A stretch of 64,000 nt of DNA, from NCBI GenBank assembly GCA_944386845.1, contig CALXCP010000003.1:1-64000 (forward strand), given 5' to 3'. This DNA comes from an uncultured Oscillospiraceae bacterium. Its GTDB lineage: Bacteria > Bacillota > Clostridia > Oscillospirales > Oscillospiraceae. Positions 35,334 to 44,483 of the stretch are shown piece after piece; position 1 is the first letter of the stretch; each line of letters begins with the position of its first letter. Made by a program: the position numbers and the translations under genes. Under the pieces are notes generated by a model. That model was not told the DNA's origin. It saw nothing but the letters and a program-made list of their open reading frames with translations, and did no database searches.

Positions 35334-37316
35334 TCACTCCTCGGAGCTCTCACCGGCCTCGTCGGGCTCTTCACCCTCCTCGGGCTCCTCGTACCTGGCA
35401 TCCTCCAGCAGGGCGCGGATGGACAGGGACACCTTCTTGTTCTCGGTGTCGATGTCGATGATCTTGGCATCCACCTTCTGGCCCTCACTGAGCACATCAC
35501 CGGGCTTCTCGATCCGGTGGTCGGCGATCTGGGAGATGTGGATCAGGCCGTCCACACCGGGGACGATCTCGGCAAAGGCGCCGAAGGTCATCAGCTTGAC
35601 CACCTTCACGTTGGCCACGTCGCCGATGCCGTAGGTGGAGATGAACTTGGCCCAGGGATCCTCGCCGTGGTCCTTCATGCCGAGAGAGATCTTCTTCTTC
35701 TCCGGGTCAAAGGAGATGACATACACGTCCACGGTGTCGCCCACGGAGACCACCTCAGAGGGGTGCTTGATCCGGGACCAGGACAGCTCGGAGATGTGGA
35801 CCATGCCGTCCACCCCGCCGATGTCCACGAAAGCACCGTAGGAGGTCAGGGACTTCACCACGCCGGTGTAGTGCTTGCCCTCCTCGATCTCCGCCCACAC
35901 CTTCTCGGCGGCGGCGGCGCGCTCCTCATACTGCACGGCACGGATGGAGCCCACCACGCGGTGACGGGCGCGGTTGACCTCGGTGATGCGCAGGCGCACG
36001 TTCTTCTTCACCAGCTCGGACATGGGGGCATTCCGGGGCAGGCCGGACTGAGAGGCGGGCACGAACACCCGCACGCCCTTGACGGAGACCACGATGCCGC
36101 CCTTGTTCTCCTCGGTGACGACGCCCTCCACAGGGGTCTTGTCCTCCTTGGCCTGCTCGATGTCCTCCCAGCTCTTCATGGTGTCCAGGCGCTTCTTGGA
36201 CAGGGTGACCACGCCCTCCTGATCGTTGACCCGCATGACGTAGGTCTCGATCTCATCGCCCACCTTCACCAGGTCCTCCACCTTGGCGTTGGGATCGTCG
36301 GTCAGCTCAGACACGGGGATGTACCCGGCATGCTTGGTGCCCAGATCCACCTGGATCTCCGTCGGCGTGATGTTCACGACGACGCCAGTGACCTTATCCC
36401 CCGTATTTAAAGTTTTGATCGACTTCTCCAGCAGCTCGGCAAAGGATTCCTCGATCTCCATGTTTTCTTCGCTCATTTTGTCATAGACCTCCTTTATTAT
36501 CCACGCCGGTGTAGAAGCACCCGCCGTGATACCGATGGATGCGGCTGCACGCAAGCTGTCCCGGTCCAGATCCTTCGCGGTCTCCACCCGAAGGACCTTC
36601 CGGCACAGGGGCTCACACAGCTCGGCCAGCCGCCGGGTATTGGAGCTCCGGGGGTCGCCGATGACGAGCATGACCTCGTTCCGGAGGGCCAATTCCTGGG
36701 CCTCCCGCTGCCGTTTTGCAGTCGCTCCACATATTGTATCAAAGATTTCCGCATTTGTACACTCTTTTTTTGCTTTTTCTGTACACCCATCCCAAATTTC
36801 TCGGGTGGAGGTGGTTTGAGACACCATAGTCAGGGGGATGTTTCGATGCTCCGGAGACCGATCCAGCCAGTCGGCAAAGTCCTCCGGGCCCTCCAGCACC
36901 ACCGGGTGGGAGCACCAGCCGGCGATGGCGGTGACCTCCGGATGGTCCCGGGCGCCGATGATCACCGGCTGCCTGCCCCGTTTTTCGGCGTCGGCCACGA
37001 TCTCGTGGATGCGCTTGACGTTGGGGCAGGTGGCGTCCAGCACCACGGCCCCCCGCTCCTCCAGGGCCCGGTAGGTCTCCGGCCCCTCCCCGTGGGAGCG
37101 GATGAGCACCGTCTGCCCCGCCGCGGCCTCCTCCGGGCTGCCGATGACAGACACCCCTTCATCCGCCAGGCGGGCGATGACCTGCCCGTTGTGGATCACC
37201 GGGCCCAGCATGACGCAGTCGGCCTCAGACCGGGCGGCCTGCTGCACCAGCTCCACCGCCCGGCGCACCCCGTAGCAGAAGCCGGCGCTCCTGGCCAGCT
37301 CAACCCGCCTGCCCAT
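35334..37316 (-). CDS. IspH (HMBPP reductase) fused to ribosomal protein S1
   Basis: A 660-residue fusion. Residues 1-280 are IspH, the last MEP-pathway enzyme, with the three [4Fe-4S] ligands Cys14, Cys97 and Cys196. Residues 281-660 are an S1-type protein with four S1 RNA-binding domains (about 298-370, 388-455, 474-545, 558-630) and an acidic tail. Such fusions are known in Clostridia. At the junction Met281 (ATG at 36476) is preceded by AAAGGAGGT, so a separate 380-residue S1 could also be made. The IspH start overlaps the plsC end by 17 bases. Confidence 0.92.
   Translation of the reverse strand: MGRRVELARSAGFCYGVRRAVELVQQAARSEADCVMLGPVIHNGQVIARLADEGVSVIGSPEEAAAGQTVLIRSHGEGPETYRALEERGAVVLDATCPNVKRIHEIVADAEKRGRQPVIIGARDHPEVTAIAGWCSHPVVLEGPEDFADWLDRSPEHRNIPLTMVSQTTSTREIWDGCTEKAKKECTNAEIFDTICGATAKRQREAQELALRNEVMLVIGDPRSSNTRRLAELCEPLCRKVLRVETAKDLDRDSLRAAASIGITAGASTPAWIIKEVYDKMSEENMEIEESFAELLEKSIKTLNTGDKVTGVVVNITPTEIQVDLGTKHAGYIPVSELTDDPNAKVEDLVKVGDEIETYVMRVNDQEGVVTLSKKRLDTMKSWEDIEQAKEDKTPVEGVVTEENKGGIVVSVKGVRVFVPASQSGLPRNAPMSELVKKNVRLRITEVNRARHRVVGSIRAVQYEERAAAAEKVWAEIEEGKHYTGVVKSLTSYGAFVDIGGVDGMVHISELSWSRIKHPSEVVSVGDTVDVYVISFDPEKKKISLGMKDHGEDPWAKFISTYGIGDVANVKVVKLMTFGAFAEIVPGVDGLIHISQIADHRIEKPGDVLSEGQKVDAKIIDIDTENKKVSLSIRALLEDARYEEPEEGEEPDEAGESSEE
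36474..36495 (-). promoter_or_regulatory. Internal ribosome-binding site and start codon for the S1 part
   Basis: AAAGGAGGT (36487-36495), nearly the full anti-Shine-Dalgarno complement, lies 10 bases before the in-frame ATG at 36474-36476. It falls exactly at the boundary between IspH and the S1 domains. Confidence 0.7.
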
Positions 37317-37914
37317 GCTGCCAGCGCTCCTTCAGTGCGTCGATGCGGGCCATGAGCTCGTCGGTCACCCGCTCATAGTCCTCGGCGGTGGGCCGGCGGC
37401 CGGCGGTCTGGGGCAGAAAGGGCTCTCCGATGACCACGTCAGTCCGGCGGAACCAGTTGCGCCTTTGGGGTATCCACACCGGGACGATGGGCACGCCGGC
37501 CCGCAGGGCTAGCATGGCCGCCCCCGTCTTGGCCTCCACCTCGGCCCCCTCCTTCACCCGGGTGCCCTCGGGAAAGAGCAGCAGCTTCCGCCCCTCCTTC
37601 AGGCAGCGCAGGGCGTGCTTGATGGCGCCCACGTCGGACCTGCCCCGGTCCACGCCGAATACCCCGATCAGGCGCAGCAGCGGTCCGATCACCAGCACCC
37701 GCAGCAGCTCCGCCTTGGCCATGATGGCCAGCGGGTGCTCCCGGCGGAAGGCGAACACGATGAAGAAGGGGTCGCTGGCATGGGTGTGGTTGCCGCACAC
37801 CACGGCGCCCCCCTCCGGGATGTTCTCCCGGCCAATGGGCCGGCAGGGGTGGAACAGGTTGAAAAAGGGCCAGACGATGAGATAGATCACCCGAAACCAC
37901 TTGACTTCGTTCAT
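37300..37914 (-). CDS. plsC: 1-acyl-sn-glycerol-3-phosphate acyltransferase
   Basis: A 204-residue membrane-associated acyltransferase that makes phosphatidic acid. Catalytic block I is NHTHASD (NHx4D), block III is FPEGTR, and an N-terminal hydrophobic segment (about 8-20) anchors it. It overlaps cmk by 4 bases and ispH by 17, in the conserved clostridial order cmk-plsC-ispH. Confidence 0.92.
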   Translation of the reverse strand: MNEVKWFRVIYLIVWPFFNLFHPCRPIGRENIPEGGAVVCGNHTHASDPFFIVFAFRREHPLAIMAKAELLRVLVIGPLLRLIGVFGVDRGRSDVGAIKHALRCLKEGRKLLLFPEGTRVKEGAEVEAKTGAAMLALRAGVPIVPVWIPQRRNWFRRTDVVIGEPFLPQTAGRRPTAEDYERVTDELMARIDALKERWQHGQAG

Positions 37915-38591
37915 AGCGTCCCCAGCCTTTCCCGGATGATGTGCAGCAGCCGGCTCAAGCTCTCCTCCTGGGCCAGGCCGGTGGTGTCCAGCAGCACCGC
38001 GTCCTCCGCCTGCCGCAGCGGGGCGGCCGCCCGGGTGGTGTCGATGCGGTCCCGCTCCAGCACCTGGGCCAGCACGCTGTCGTAGTCCACCGACTGCCCC
38101 AGCTCCCGGAGCTCCCGGTACCGGCGCATGGCCCGGTCCTCCGGATCGGCGGTGAGGAACACCTTGACGTCGGCGCCGGGCAGCACCACGGTGCCGATGT
38201 CCCGGCCGTCCATCACCACGTCGTTCTCCCGGGCAAAGCGGCGCTGGGTCTCCAGCAGGAAGTCCCGCACCCCCTGGATGGCGGACACGCGGGAAGCCCA
38301 GCGGGAGATATCGTTCTCCCGGATGGCCCCTGACACGTCCCGGCCCCCCAAGTACATATGCTGCACGTCGTCCCCGTCGAAGGCGATCGCCAGGTCCAGG
38401 CCGGGCAGCAGAGCGGTCACCGCCGCCGGGTCATCTGGGTCCGCCCCGGCGTCCCGGGCGGCCAGGCCCACCGTGCGGTAGATGGCCCCCGTGTCCAGAT
38501 AGCGGAAGCCAAGCGCCTTCGCCGCCCTCCGGGCCAGAGTGCTCTTCCCCGCCCCGGAGGGGCCGTCGATGGCCACGCTGATGTGCTTCAT
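37911..38591 (-). CDS. cmk: Cytidylate kinase
   Basis: A 226-residue kinase that phosphorylates CMP and dCMP. The P-loop is AIDGPSGAGKST, followed by LDTGAIYR and the DGRDIGTVV block. The ATG at 38591 has AAAGGAG upstream and an ATGA overlap with the flavoprotein gene; the longer open frame upstream is spurious. Confidence 0.94.
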   Translation of the reverse strand: MKHISVAIDGPSGAGKSTLARRAAKALGFRYLDTGAIYRTVGLAARDAGADPDDPAAVTALLPGLDLAIAFDGDDVQHMYLGGRDVSGAIRENDISRWASRVSAIQGVRDFLLETQRRFARENDVVMDGRDIGTVVLPGADVKVFLTADPEDRAMRRYRELRELGQSVDYDSVLAQVLERDRIDTTRAAAPLRQAEDAVLLDTTGLAQEESLSRLLHIIRERLGTL

Positions 38592-39850
38592 CCTTCCCCG
38601 CGCTCCTTTCCCGGGCCGACCCCCGCCGCGCACAGGCCGGCCCGCCGGCCCGTGGCCCACGCGATCTGGAGGTTGAAGCCCCCGGTATACGCGTCCACGT
38701 CCAGCATCTCTCCTGCAAAGTATAGTCCCTTTACGATTTTTGACTCCATGGTCTTCGGATCCACCTCGGACACCTTGACGCCCCCGGAGGTGACCACCGC
38801 CTCCTCCACCGGCCGGGCTGCCGTGATGGGGATCTCCACCCCCTTCAGGCAGCGGCGCAGCCGGGCGCGCTCCTCTTTTCGGATGCCGTTGACCTTCATG
38901 TCCCCTGGGATACCGGTCAGCTCCTCCAGCACCGGGATCATCAGCCGGGGCACCAGGGTGGCCAGTACCGTGCTGAAGTTCTGGTTGGCGTGCTCGGAGA
39001 ACTCCCGGAGCAGCCGGGCGTCCAGCTTGTCCTCGTCCAGGGCGGGCTTCAGGTCGATGACCGCGGTGTAGCTGCGGCGGTCAAAGTCCCGCAGGTGGGC
39101 GCTGGCGCTGAGCACCAGGGGCCCGGACAGGCCAAAGTGGGTAAACAGCAGCTCCCCCTGTTCCCGGTAGACCGTCTTTCCCCGGTCATCCCGCACCGTC
39201 AGCAGGACATTGCGCAGGGACAGTCCCTGCATCCGGGGGCACAGGTCGCCCCCGCACTCCAGGGGCACCAGGGAGCCCCGCAGCGGGGTCACCGTGTGGC
39301 CCAGGGCCTGGGCCAGGCGGAAACCGTCCCCGGTGGAGCCGGTACGGGGATAGGACAGCCCTCCAGTGGCCAGCACCGCCGCCGGGGCCTGGTGGCTCCC
39401 TCCCTGCTCCGTCTCCGCCAGCCAGACGCCGTCCGACCCCTGTTCCAGCGCGGTGACCCGCTCCTCCAGGATGGTCACCCGCTCCTTCCGCAGCCGGCGC
39501 AGCAGGGCGTCCACCACGTCAGCCGCCCTGTCAGAGACGGGGAACACCCGGTCCCCCCGTTCCGTCTTCAGCGGGACGCCCATCTCTTCAAAAAAGGCCA
39601 TGACCGCCTCCGGCGGAAAGGCGCTCATGACACTGTACAGGAACTTCCCGTTCCTGGGTGTGTGCCGGAGCACCTCTTCCGGCGTACAGCGATTGGTGAG
39701 GTTGCACCGCCCCTTGCCGGTGATGTACAGCTTCCGTCCGAGCTTTGGATTGCGCTCCAGCAGCAGGACCCGGCGCCCCTGCTCTGCGGCGGTGATGGCG
39801 GCCATACAGCCCGCCGCCCCGCCGCCGATCACCATCACGTCCGCTCTCAT
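38588..39850 (-). CDS. BaiN/HI0933-type FAD-dependent oxidoreductase
   Basis: A 420-residue flavoprotein. The dinucleotide-binding motif VIGGGAAGCMAA is at the N-terminus, ITGKGRCNLTN and the late GVKVSEVDPKTMESK and GLYFAGEMLDVDAYTGGFN blocks mark the HI0933 family (sometimes annotated BaiN). Bile-acid reduction has been assigned to one member, but the family is widespread and usually sits beside cmk, so a housekeeping role is as likely. Confidence 0.88.
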   Translation of the reverse strand: MRADVMVIGGGAAGCMAAITAAEQGRRVLLLERNPKLGRKLYITGKGRCNLTNRCTPEEVLRHTPRNGKFLYSVMSAFPPEAVMAFFEEMGVPLKTERGDRVFPVSDRAADVVDALLRRLRKERVTILEERVTALEQGSDGVWLAETEQGGSHQAPAAVLATGGLSYPRTGSTGDGFRLAQALGHTVTPLRGSLVPLECGGDLCPRMQGLSLRNVLLTVRDDRGKTVYREQGELLFTHFGLSGPLVLSASAHLRDFDRRSYTAVIDLKPALDEDKLDARLLREFSEHANQNFSTVLATLVPRLMIPVLEELTGIPGDMKVNGIRKEERARLRRCLKGVEIPITAARPVEEAVVTSGGVKVSEVDPKTMESKIVKGLYFAGEMLDVDAYTGGFNLQIAWATGRRAGLCAAGVGPGKERGEG

Positions 39851-39876
39851 CCGCTCTCTCCCCCGCTCTCACGACA

Positions 39877-39907
39877 GAGCAGAACGGGCCGTCCGCCCGT
39901 TCTGCTC
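39877..39907. terminator. Hairpin between the RpiR gene and the flavoprotein gene
   Basis: A perfect 13-bp stem (39877-39889 with 39895-39907), loop CGTCC. No U-tract follows on either strand, so termination may be weak. Confidence 0.5.
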
Positions 39908-39919
39908 CGCTGCCGCGCC

Positions 39920-40789
39920 TCAACCCTGCGCGTCCGGTTTCTCATAGACGTCGTACTCGTCCCAGATCTTCTCCAGGGTCTCAAAGGTGCGGGAGAGATC
40001 CTCGTTCTTCTTCCGTCCCACCGCCACGATGAGTGCGTTGATGAGGCTCAGCGGGGCCACCAGCGAGTCCACGAAGGAGGCCATGTCGCTCTTGGCCAGC
40101 AGGGTGTGCTGGGCCATCCCCGCCAGGGGGGACATGGCGCTGTCGGTGAGGGCGATGACGGTGGCCCCCCGGTCCCGGGCAAACCGCATGGCCTTCACCG
40201 TACGGCTGGAGTACCGGGGGAAGCTGATGCAGATCACCACATCCCCCGGCCCTACCCGGAGCATCTGCTCAAACACTTCGCTGACAGTGTTGGCGCTGAT
40301 CTGCACCACGTTCTCAAAAATCAGGTTGAAGTAGAAGGTCAAAAAGCTGGACAGAGCAGCGGAGGAGCGCACCCCGATGATGTAGATCTTCTTGGCGGCC
40401 ACGATGGCGTCCACTGTCCCGTTGAACTCGTCGCGGTCAGTCTCCTCCATGGTCATGCGGAGCTTGTCGATGTCTGACTGGAGCACCATGGACAGGATAT
40501 CCTGGTCCCCCATGAGGTCGTTGGACACCTCGATGCGCTGGATCGTGGTGAGCTTGTTGCGGATCATCTCCTGCAGCGCCTTCTGCATGCTGGGATAGCC
40601 GTCGTAGCCCAGCTCAGAGGCAAAGCGCACCACGGTGGACTCGCTCACCTCCACCATTTTCCCCAGCTTGCTGGCCGTCATGAAAGCGGCCTTGTCGTAG
40701 GACTCCAGGATGTAATTGGCGATGCGCTTCTGCCCCTTGGAAAAGCTGCTCATGTTATCCTGGATGTACAGCAAGATGTCCCTGTTCAA
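39920..40789 (-). CDS. RpiR/MurR family regulator (HTH + SIS)
   Basis: A 289-residue regulator with an N-terminal helix-turn-helix (about 1-80, ASKLGKMVEVSESTVVRFASELG) and a C-terminal sugar-isomerase (SIS) domain (about 120-255) that senses phosphosugars. No sugar gene is beside it, so its target is unknown. The start is TTG at 40789 with GGGGGAGG upstream. It has its own promoter. Confidence 0.88.
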   Translation of the reverse strand: MNRDILLYIQDNMSSFSKGQKRIANYILESYDKAAFMTASKLGKMVEVSESTVVRFASELGYDGYPSMQKALQEMIRNKLTTIQRIEVSNDLMGDQDILSMVLQSDIDKLRMTMEETDRDEFNGTVDAIVAAKKIYIIGVRSSAALSSFLTFYFNLIFENVVQISANTVSEVFEQMLRVGPGDVVICISFPRYSSRTVKAMRFARDRGATVIALTDSAMSPLAGMAQHTLLAKSDMASFVDSLVAPLSLINALIVAVGRKKNEDLSRTFETLEKIWDEYDVYEKPDAQG

Positions 40790-40836
40790 GACAGAACCTC
40801 CCCCGGGACCGCAGCGGCCCCTCTTTCGTTTTTATC

Positions 40837-40864
40837 ATCATACTATGTTTTTCGGCAAATGCAA
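40837..40864 (-). promoter_or_regulatory. Sigma-A promoter of the RpiR-family gene
   Basis: TTGCAT (40859-40864), 16 bases, TATGAT (40837-40842) on the minus strand, directly after the end of rluB. Confidence 0.65.
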
Positions 40865-40877
40865 GAGCCGGAAAAAG

Positions 40878-41600
40878 TTATTTTTTTCCTTCCCCCGTCA
40901 GGGCGGCAAGCTCGTCCGCCGTCAGCTCCCGCCACTGGCCCGGCCCCAGGGCCGGGTCCAGCCGGAGGCTCCCCTCCCGCACCCGGATGAGCCGCACCAC
41001 CGTCAGGCCGGCGATCTGGCACATCCGGCGCACCTGCCGGTTGCGGCCCTCGTGGATGACCACGGAGAGCACATGGACGCCGCCCGGCTCCTCCCGGAGC
41101 ACTCGGACGCCGGGGCGGCGCAGGGGATGGCCGTCCAGCGACATGGGGGCCCGGAGCCGCCGCAGACCGGGAGCCAGGTCGCCGGTCACCCAGGTCTCGT
41201 ACTCCTTGTCCACCTCGTGGCTGGGGTGAGTGAGCCGCTGGGTCAGGGCGCCGTCATTGGTGAGCAGCAGCAGTCCCTCCGAGTCCATATCCAGCCGGCC
41301 CGCCGGCCAGACCCGCAGGTTAAAATCCTTTACAAGCTCTGCCACCGTGGGCCTGCCCCGTTCATCGGACAGGGTGGTCACATAGCCCCGGGGCTTGTGG
41401 AGCATCAGGCAGGCCGTCCGCTCCGCCGGGCGGATAGGAACGCCGTCCACCGCCACCGTGTCCACGGACAGGTCGGCGCTCTCCCCCAGTCCGGCCACCC
41501 GGCCGTTCACCGTCACCCGGCCCGCCCGGATGAACTCCTCCATCTGCCGGCGGGAGCCCACGCCGCAGGCGGACAGAAGCTTTTGCAGCCGTTCTCTCAT
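40878..41600 (-). CDS. RNA pseudouridine synthase, RluB/RsuA family
   Basis: A 240-residue protein with an N-terminal S4 RNA-binding domain (about 2-50) and a catalytic domain whose Asp lies in AGRLDMDSEGLLLLTNDG. By position next to scpAB and gerW it corresponds to the Firmicute RluB that modifies 23S rRNA. The start ATG has GGAGGGAG upstream. Confidence 0.9.
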   Translation of the reverse strand: MRERLQKLLSACGVGSRRQMEEFIRAGRVTVNGRVAGLGESADLSVDTVAVDGVPIRPAERTACLMLHKPRGYVTTLSDERGRPTVAELVKDFNLRVWPAGRLDMDSEGLLLLTNDGALTQRLTHPSHEVDKEYETWVTGDLAPGLRRLRAPMSLDGHPLRRPGVRVLREEPGGVHVLSVVIHEGRNRQVRRMCQIAGLTVVRLIRVREGSLRLDPALGPGQWRELTADELAALTGEGKK

Positions 41601-41618
41601 GGGCTCCCTCCTCTCCTC

Positions 41619-42740
41619 TCACGCTCCGATCAGCCGGTCCAGCAGGGAGCGGGCCGAGCTGCCCTTCACCAGCCGCTCCTCCGCCCCCTGGGCACAGATC
41701 AGGTCCACCTCCGCCACCGGCGTGCCGTCCAGACAATAGGTGATGCGTCCCACCTTCTGCCCCTGGGCCAGAGGCGCGGCCATGGTGTCCGGGATGTCGT
41801 ACCGGGCGGTGAGCTCCTCCCCCTCACAGAGAGGGTAGCGCACCATCTCCGCCGCCGTCACCGGCACGAAGCGGGTCAGGCTCCCGGTGACGGGCAGGTC
41901 CACCACCGTCTCCCCCGCCCGGATGACGGTTTCAGCGGGAAAGCTGGAAAACCCATAGTCCAGCAGGGCGGTATGGTCCGCCCAGTCGTTGCCGTCGTTG
42001 AGGGTCACCGCCACCAGGCGCTGCCCCTCCCGCTGGGCGCAGGTGATCAACGTCCGGCCGGCCAGCAGGGTGTACCCCGTCTTGCCCCCGATGCAGCCCT
42101 CATAGTTCCACAGCAGCTTGTTGTGGTTGGTCATGGTGCGGCTGCCAATGGTCACCTCCCGGGTGGACAGGACGGTGACCAACTCCTCCCGGGTGAGGCA
42201 CTCCGCCGTCAGCAGGGCCATGTCCCGGGCAGTGGAGTAGTGCCCGTCCTCGCTCAGCCCGCTGGGGTTGACGAAGTGGGTATTGGTCATGCCCAGCCGG
42301 GCGGCCCGGGCGGTCATCTCACCGGCGAAGGCCTCCACGCTCCCCGCCGCAAGGCAGGCCAGGGCCTCCGCCGCGTCGTTCCCCGAGTTCAGCAGCAGGC
42401 CGTACAGCAGCTCCCGCACCGTGAGCACCTCCCCTGCCCTGAGGTACATGGAGGAGCCCTCCGCCCCCACATGCTCGGGGAGTATGGTCACCTCGGTGTC
42501 CAGGTCGGGCCAGTGCTCCACCGTCAGCAGGGCGGTCATGAGCTTGGTGATGCTGGCGATGGCGCGGCGCTCATCGGCGTTTTGCTCATAGAGCACCCGG
42601 CCGCTCCCCGCATCCAGCAGGATGGCAGAGGACGCCGATGTGCCCACCGCGCCGGCGGTGGGCACACAGCCGAGAAACAGGATCAGGCTCAGCAGCCCGG
42701 AGATCAGCCGCCTCAAGAGCACCACTCCCCCTTGGGTCAT
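41619..42740 (-). CDS. Serine D-Ala-D-Ala carboxypeptidase (PBP5/DacF-like)
   Basis: A 373-residue exported penicillin-binding protein. Residues 9-31 form a signal peptide. Active-site motifs are SITK (63-66), SGN (119-121) and KTG in CIGGKTGYT, followed by a C-terminal PBP5-like beta domain and no clear membrane anchor. Such enzymes trim stem peptides in the wall or spore cortex. Its place beside gerW, DUF2953 and scpAB is like the clostridial dacF locus, so a sporulation role is likely but not proved. Confidence 0.88.
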   Translation of the reverse strand: MTQGGVVLLRRLISGLLSLILFLGCVPTAGAVGTSASSAILLDAGSGRVLYEQNADERRAIASITKLMTALLTVEHWPDLDTEVTILPEHVGAEGSSMYLRAGEVLTVRELLYGLLLNSGNDAAEALACLAAGSVEAFAGEMTARAARLGMTNTHFVNPSGLSEDGHYSTARDMALLTAECLTREELVTVLSTREVTIGSRTMTNHNKLLWNYEGCIGGKTGYTLLAGRTLITCAQREGQRLVAVTLNDGNDWADHTALLDYGFSSFPAETVIRAGETVVDLPVTGSLTRFVPVTAAEMVRYPLCEGEELTARYDIPDTMAAPLAQGQKVGRITYCLDGTPVAEVDLICAQGAEERLVKGSSARSLLDRLIGA

Positions 42741-42772
42741 GATACTCTATATATAGCGGCCCGGCCGGCGGT

Positions 42773-43174
42773 TTAGTCCGCCAGATCCTTCTTTTCCTGC
42801 TGCTTCTCGATGAAGCCGGTGACCTTGTCCATGACGTCGGGCACCATCTCCACCACCCGGTCCACCGTGGTGGCGGGCGGCGGCGCCACCGGGAGCACCT
42901 TCACGGTGTCCCCCTTGATGACTAGAAAGGCCACCGGCTGGATGTTGACGCCGGCCCCTCCCCCGCCGCCGAACAGATCGGCGTCGGGCTTCTGGTTTTT
43001 GGACGCGAAGTCGCTCCCTCCCGAGGCAAATCCGAAGGACAGCTTGGACACCGGGATGAGGGTGATCTCATCGGTGCGGATGGGCTCCCCGATGATGGTG
43101 TTGGCGCTCACCATATCCCGGATCTTCTCCATGATGCCGCTCATGAGGTCGTTGATGGGGTGGTTCTGTTCCAT
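42773..43174 (-). CDS. gerW: GerW (YtfJ) family sporulation protein
   Basis: A 133-residue protein starting MEQNHPINDLMSGIMEKIRDMV with the conserved IIGEPI and GFASGGSDF blocks and a Gly-rich loop (LFGGGGGAGVN). Family members are made in the forespore and affect germination in Bacillus. The C-terminal VVEMVPDVMDKV stretch is an amphipathic helix. It follows the DUF2953 gene by 3 bases. Confidence 0.88.
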   Translation of the reverse strand: MEQNHPINDLMSGIMEKIRDMVSANTIIGEPIRTDEITLIPVSKLSFGFASGGSDFASKNQKPDADLFGGGGGAGVNIQPVAFLVIKGDTVKVLPVAPPPATTVDRVVEMVPDVMDKVTGFIEKQQEKKDLAD

Positions 43175-43177
43175 AGA

Positions 43178-43807
43178 TCATGCCGCCTTTCTCTGCGCGC
43201 TGCCGCGCCGCTGTTTCCACTTCAGAAGGATGAGGATCATCCGTACACCCGTGTAAGTTCCGATCCACAGGGCCTGCCCCACCGTGAGGGATACCCCCGC
43301 CGTGAAGCTCAGCCTGGTCTCCGTCCCGGAGAAGTCCGTCCAGAGAGATACCTGCCGGTCCCGGATGTCCAGCGCCCGGTCCAGCACCGGCCACAGGGCG
43401 CCCAGCACCCCGTGAGCCCGCCCGTAGAGCAGGGCGCAGGCCGCCGGGTCCTCTTCCCCGGGGAGCCACACCTCCACCCGGAGGGGCTGCACCCGGACCT
43501 TCTGGCGCAGCTTCCCCGCCGCGCAGAGCAGCACGGGGAGCAGTTCCCGGACCAGGTCCAGCTTTTCCCTCAGAGGGATCTCCGTCCCTGCCAGCGCCTT
43601 CGGGACACTCTTTGGCGCTTTCTTCGGGGGCTTGACCGTTTTTTCCTTTTTAGGCTTCCGGGGCCAGAGGGGGATCATCGCTCCGGCTGCCCGGAGCCAT
43701 ATCCGCAGCCCCGTCTCCCCGTCATAGGCCACCCGGGCTCCAAAACGGACCCTGCCCAGCAGCCACAGGGCCAGCAGGACCAGAAGGAACACACCGACCG
43801 CAGTCAT
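43178..43807 (-). CDS. DUF2953 membrane-associated protein
   Basis: A 209-residue protein with an N-terminal membrane helix (about 3-20), a basic Lys/Pro-rich linker (about 50-70) and a beta-rich domain seen in DUF2953, often preceding gerW in sporulating Clostridia. Function unknown. The ATG at 43807 has AGGAGG upstream and lies one base past the scpB stop. Confidence 0.8.
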   Translation of the reverse strand: MTAVGVFLLVLLALWLLGRVRFGARVAYDGETGLRIWLRAAGAMIPLWPRKPKKEKTVKPPKKAPKSVPKALAGTEIPLREKLDLVRELLPVLLCAAGKLRQKVRVQPLRVEVWLPGEEDPAACALLYGRAHGVLGALWPVLDRALDIRDRQVSLWTDFSGTETRLSFTAGVSLTVGQALWIGTYTGVRMILILLKWKQRRGSAQRKAA

Positions 43808-43808
43808 C

Positions 43809-44483
43809 TCACACGCCTCCTGCCGGGGCTGCGCCCTCCGACTCCGACAACGCGCGGGCGGCCTGCTCCAGCTCCTCGTCGGTGTAGTCGTCCCCGGCCG
43901 TCTCCTCCTGCTCCCGGCGCAGGCGCTCCACCGCGGCCTGCATCTCCATGGTGATCTGCCCGTCCTCCGCCGTGGCGTCCGGGAGCTCGTGCAGCTCATC
44001 CAGGCGACCCAGTCCGAAGCTGCGCAGGAAGTTCTTGGTGGTGCGGTACAGGATGGGCCGGCCCGGAACGGCCAGCCGCCCGCTCTCCTCGATGAGCTCC
44101 CGCTCCAGCAGCAGGCTGATGGTGTACGAGCTGTCCACCCCCCGGATCTGGTCCACATAGGCCCGGGTGGCGGGCTGATAGTAGGCGATGATGGCCAGCA
44201 CCTCCAGCGCCGGCTGGGACAGCCGGGCGGGCCGGCGGCTCTCCATGGCCTTCCGGATGACACCAGCGTACTCCGGGACGGAGCACAGCTGGAAGCTGTT
44301 GTCCAGCTTCAGCAGGCGGACCCCCCGGCGCTCGTAGCTGTACTGATCGCTGAGCCGCTGGGCCACCGCCTCCACGGTGGGCCGGTCGGCCTCCAGGGCC
44401 AGGCACAGCCGCTCCACCCCCACCGGCTCGCCGGCGGCGAAGAGGATGCCCTCCAGGGCGGCCTCCATCTCTTTCAGTTCCAC
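43809..44483 (-). CDS. scpB: Segregation and condensation protein B
   Basis: A 224-residue kleisin-associated winged-helix protein of the SMC condensin complex. The EGILFAAGEPV start and ALEVLAIIAYYQPATRAYVDQIRGV core are diagnostic. It overlaps scpA by 10 bases; the acidic C-terminal 40 residues are variable. Confidence 0.94.
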   Translation of the reverse strand: MELKEMEAALEGILFAAGEPVGVERLCLALEADRPTVEAVAQRLSDQYSYERRGVRLLKLDNSFQLCSVPEYAGVIRKAMESRRPARLSQPALEVLAIIAYYQPATRAYVDQIRGVDSSYTISLLLERELIEESGRLAVPGRPILYRTTKNFLRSFGLGRLDELHELPDATAEDGQITMEMQAAVERLRREQEETAGDDYTDEELEQAARALSESEGAAPAGGV

